Of a stretch of 64,000 nt of DNA, positions 61,279-64,000 are shown in pieces. Origin of the DNA: JAGQKC01 sp965223675 (GTDB taxonomy: Bacteria > Nitrospirota > Nitrospiria > Nitrospirales > UBA8639). The first letter of the stretch is position 1; every line of letters begins with the position of its first letter. The stretch is taken from positions 1,736,001 to 1,800,000 of the forward strand of contig OZ245013.1 of the NCBI GenBank assembly GCA_965223675.1. The letters run 5' to 3'. The notes under the pieces were generated by a model. The model did no database searches. It was not told where the DNA came from and was given only the letters and a program-made list of their open reading frames with translations. The position numbers were made by a program, and so were the translations under genes.

Positions 61279-62229
61279 TCAAGAAAGTATGACACCGGCA
61301 TTCGAAAGAAAATGTCGGCGAACATTCTCGCGCACATTACGAGAACACTGTTGCACGGTGAGCTCGACCTGACCTACCTCTTGCCGAGAACTCGTTGTCG
61401 CAGTACAGCTCAATACATGGATGTCATCCATCCCATGGAGATAATCCACGACCAATTCCACATCCTCATGAGCGAAGGCTAAGTTCTCGGCTCGCACTTC
61501 CGCATCACTTATCATATATGAAAAGTCTGAAAACCCATGCACTTCTTGAATCAACCTGGCCGACGCCCGACCAAGTGCCTGCATGAGAATAGCCACAGGG
61601 ATTGCCGGATAGTTTGGAAAATGGCCTATACATTGTCGTGCTGACTCTACCTGGAGTAAAGCCGTGAGTCGTCTTCCTGAGATTGTCACATTTTTGAGTG
61701 GGAGTGCCCTGGTATAGGGATTGAAGTCACCTGCATCAAGAGAGATATCCTGAAGTCGATATCTACTGAACATTCTCTCGAAAAGTCGCGCACCAACGAC
61801 CGCGTACCGTACAGTCAAATCGTACAACACCGTCTGATTTCCAGCTAATAATTGCGTACGCGCCGTAGCGTTGCGTTTATTAATCACAATAGGCCACGCC
61901 AAACCCAATAAGCTTGCTTTATTCCCCAGCTCAGATACCAATCCTCGTCGGGTGAGGTGGGCTCGTTGTGCAAGATAATAATGTTTCTTTGGATCCTTCC
62001 ATTGCAATGCAATTGAACAGAGCCCTAAGATTGCCAAATGTCTTCCTACCTCAGCAGCTGAAATAGGGCCATCCTCTTGCTCCATTCGGTGTTGGACTGG
62101 CACATGCGCCGAGAGCACACCACTCGGATCGAGGCTTATGCCCTCTATAGCAAAATAAGGAGGACGAATGGCTATACGTTCCCACAATTTCTCAACGCTA
62201 ATGTTTTTTGAGGTCGTCGTTATCATCAT
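61279..62229 (-). CDS. Hot-dog-fold protein, FabZ/FabA-like
   Basis: 316 residues from ATG 62229; the frame extends upstream but the ribosome site GAGGGTGATC points here. The C-terminal half has the hot-dog dehydratase-like helix IGHFPNYPAIPVAILMQALG then RASARLIQEV, close to the GHFPxxPxxPG motif of FabZ/FabA. The N-terminal half (DGPISAAEVGRHLAILGLCS, KHYYLAQRAHLTR) may be a second hot-dog unit. The catalytic Glu/His pair is only partly evident (His in GHFP kept). A role in fatty-acid or polyketide-like chemistry is inferred; no acyl-carrier or synthase gene lies nearby. Confidence 0.65.
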   Translation of the reverse strand: MMITTTSKNISVEKLWERIAIRPPYFAIEGISLDPSGVLSAHVPVQHRMEQEDGPISAAEVGRHLAILGLCSIALQWKDPKKHYYLAQRAHLTRRGLVSELGNKASLLGLAWPIVINKRNATARTQLLAGNQTVLYDLTVRYAVVGARLFERMFSRYRLQDISLDAGDFNPYTRALPLKNVTISGRRLTALLQVESARQCIGHFPNYPAIPVAILMQALGRASARLIQEVHGFSDFSYMISDAEVRAENLAFAHEDVELVVDYLHGMDDIHVLSCTATTSSRQEVGQVELTVQQCSRNVRENVRRHFLSNAGVILS

Positions 62230-62584
62230 GATCACCCTCGTGTGGTCTTCCACACATAAATCGGCCCGAGTGATCAACGTCTTGACGACGATCAACAAAA
62301 AACAACAAACAACAAGGAAATCCTAAAAGAGGAAAGACAAACGAGAAGAATGTACTCAAAAAACCAACAAGATGGAACGAGCAGAAAGACGGTCTAACCT
62401 CACAGAACTGCAACCTACTCAAACAGGAAAGCGACTAGGCAAGTTTTGAGGGATATCTACTGAACAGAACACATCAAACCTGTTAGGCCTATACTTAAGA
62501 TATGAACAACAGAGTCAAGACGAGAGTAGAGTAAAACTATGCAACAGGCTCGAAGAGTTGGGTGAACAATGAGAAAGGTCTGGA
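62230..62584. other. Gene-free stretch
   Basis: About 355 bases between the start of the hot-dog gene and the end of the P-type ATPase gene, both leftward. AT- and A-rich around 62280-62360. No terminator or gene recognised. Confidence 0.45.
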
Positions 62585-64000
62585 TCAGGAAGAAGTTGTA
62601 GAAGAAACCTGAAAGTTTCGTAACCGAAGCGAGTTTGTCACAACTGAAACACTAGAAAACGCCATCGCAGCCGCGGCAATCATGGGGTTGAGAAATCCAG
62701 CAGCGGCGAGTGGAATAGCTGCAATATTGTAAAAGAAGGCCCAAAACAAATTCTGTCGAATCGTTTGAAACGTTGCACGCGCTAATTGAATTGCTGTAGC
62801 CACTAATGAAGGCTCTCCAGACATCAGTACGATATCTCCTGCCTCAATCGCCACGTCTGTACCTGTGCCTACTGCAATGCCTAAATCAGCGGTACTGAGT
62901 GCTGGCGCATCGTTAATCCCATCGCCTACAAATGCCACAGCCTGGCCTTGGGTTTTCAACCGATTAATATGGCCTGCCTTTTCTTCCGGCAATACCTCTG
63001 CAATAATAGAGGTGATTCCAACTTGTGCGGCAATCGCTTCAGCAGTTTGACGGTTGTCTCCTGTGAGGATCACCGTGTCTGCCCCCATACCATGTAACCT
63101 TGTCGACGATTCCACTGCCGTAGAACGGATTGTATCCGCGACCGCTAAGACGCCACGGACGCGTCCCTCCCATCCTGCAAAGAACGTCGTTTTCCCCTCT
63201 TGTTCCCATTTCTTCATAACCGTGTCAAAACGATCCGAGATATCTAACCCGCGATCCAACATCAACTTTCGCTTTCCCACCGCGACTTCCCTTCCTTCAA
63301 TAACCCCGACAACACCTTTTCCCGTGACACTTTCCAATTTCTCCAGAACGCCAAGTTCAATATTACGTTGTTCCACACCAAGGGCCACACCTTTTCCTAT
63401 CGGATGTCCACTTGCCGCTTCAACCGTTCCAACGAGATATAAAAAACGTGATTCTTCTTCATCGGTTTCAATGTCCGTGAGCATCATGGCCCCGTGCGTG
63501 AGCGTCCCAGTTTTATCAAAGACCACCGTATCCACGGCACGCGCCTGTTCAAACACTTCTGCATTCTTAAATAATATTCCAAGTTCAGCTCCTCTACCGC
63601 TTCCAACCATGATGGCAGTGGGGGTTGCTAGTCCCAACGCACACGGACAGGCAATGATTAACACCGCGACTCCGTTGCGAATAGCCGTCGCGATGTCACC
63701 AGTTCCAACCCACCACCCTGCAAATACTACAAGTGCGATGAGAATCACGACTGGAACAAATACGCCAGAGACGCGATCGACCAGTTTCTGTACTGGAGCC
63801 TTTGATGCTTGTGCATCCTCTACAAGTCTAATGATTTTCGCCAAGACCGTATGACGACCAACTTGGGTAACTTCTATCTCTAGCCGTCCTTGTTGATTAA
63901 TTGTCGCTCCGAATACCTGGTCCCCTACTCTACGATCGACTGGCATCGACTCACCAGTGAGCATGCTTTCATCGATTGAAGATTCTCCAGCAACAACTTT
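62585..64000 (-). CDS. copA: Heavy-metal P1B ATPase, copper type (partial, 5' end missing)
   Basis: The frame is open to the right edge (472 codons seen), so the N-terminal metal-binding and first membrane part are outside. Seen are the actuator TGES (VVAGESSIDESMLTGESMP), the channel CPC (LIIACPCALGLATP), phosphorylation DKTGTLTHG, HP motif AASGHPIGKG, nucleotide loop and GDGINDAPALSTADLGIAVG, and the last helices with NPMIAAAAMAFSSVSVVTNS then LRLRNF. CPC plus the M-x-x-SS pattern indicate the Cu(I)-exporting P1B-1 type. It should pump copper out of the cytoplasm. Confidence 0.95.
   Translation of the reverse strand, partial: KVVAGESSIDESMLTGESMPVDRRVGDQVFGATINQQGRLEIEVTQVGRHTVLAKIIRLVEDAQASKAPVQKLVDRVSGVFVPVVILIALVVFAGWWVGTGDIATAIRNGVAVLIIACPCALGLATPTAIMVGSGRGAELGILFKNAEVFEQARAVDTVVFDKTGTLTHGAMMLTDIETDEEESRFLYLVGTVEAASGHPIGKGVALGVEQRNIELGVLEKLESVTGKGVVGVIEGREVAVGKRKLMLDRGLDISDRFDTVMKKWEQEGKTTFFAGWEGRVRGVLAVADTIRSTAVESSTRLHGMGADTVILTGDNRQTAEAIAAQVGITSIIAEVLPEEKAGHINRLKTQGQAVAFVGDGINDAPALSTADLGIAVGTGTDVAIEAGDIVLMSGEPSLVATAIQLARATFQTIRQNLFWAFFYNIAAIPLAAAGFLNPMIAAAAMAFSSVSVVTNSLRLRNFQVSSTTSS

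Noticed and set aside
61215..61292. 25-codon frame with a CxxC (MFYTCETCGNGRQFMG)
   Set aside because: Very short, one Cys pair only, no good ribosome site, and its end overlaps the hot-dog gene on the other strand.
63054..63854. 266-codon frame antisense to the P-type ATPase
   Set aside because: A codon-bias shadow: Ser/Pro/Thr-rich text directly opposite a strongly conserved gene.

Overview
The window looks like the chromosome of a Gram-negative (two-membrane) bacterium of moderate, slightly AT-leaning GC content. A TonB-dependent outer-membrane receptor, lipoprotein signals, HrpB, a BamE-like domain and many strong AAGGAGGT ribosome sites fit this. The general look resembles Nitrospirota (Nitrospira-like), but no rRNA or other phylogenetic marker is present, so that placement is tentative. 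No tRNA, rRNA, CRISPR array, intact transposase or phage module was seen.

Layout. 1-12 kb is a mixed region: an ACT-domain regulator cut by the left edge, a lone PAS protein, a large AT-rich SEC-C/PD-(D/E)XK protein, a lytic transglycosylase, a vapBC pair whose toxin gene is broken, an overlapping zinc-metallopeptidase/ATP-grasp pair, an HNH nuclease, a Rieske protein and an IPT/TIG exported protein. 12-31 kb is a vitamin B12 uptake, salvage and late-assembly locus, almost all on the minus strand. In transcription order it runs riboswitch-btuF-btuC-btuD, a second riboswitch-btuB-cbiA-cobO, then bluB-pduO-type transferase, and cobU-cobT-cobS-CWC protein-cbiB-cobD-cbiZ; cobQ lies apart with a cell-wall amidase. 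Both corrinoid adenosyltransferase types, lower-ligand synthesis (bluB, cobT) and remodelling (cbiZ) are present, but no corrin-ring genes, so the locus seems built to import, trim and rebuild corrinoids.

31-38 kb holds a solute-binding protein with a coupled small membrane protein, a signalling protein whose receiver and GGDEF domains all look degenerate, two small exported proteins and hrpB. 38-51.5 kb is a dense protein-quality-control island: five Hsp20-family genes, ftsH, yfdX, cbpM, a decayed dnaJ, degP/htrA, an NhaR-like regulator and several very small membrane proteins. Its content resembles the transmissible locus of stress tolerance (locus of heat resistance) of Proteobacteria, though no clpK, thioredoxin or kefB was seen here.

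51.5-64 kb contains mostly envelope and housekeeping genes: DUF547, PEGA lipoprotein, gamma-glutamylcyclotransferase-like, DUF488, 2OG-Fe(II) oxygenase, coiled-coil BamE-like protein, peptide deformylase, phosphodiesterase, a broken GDSL hydrolase beside an IS200/IS605-like end, a hot-dog protein, and a copper-type P1B ATPase cut by the right edge. Decay is a repeated theme: vapC, dnaJ, a second CWC gene and the GDSL gene are all recognisably broken.
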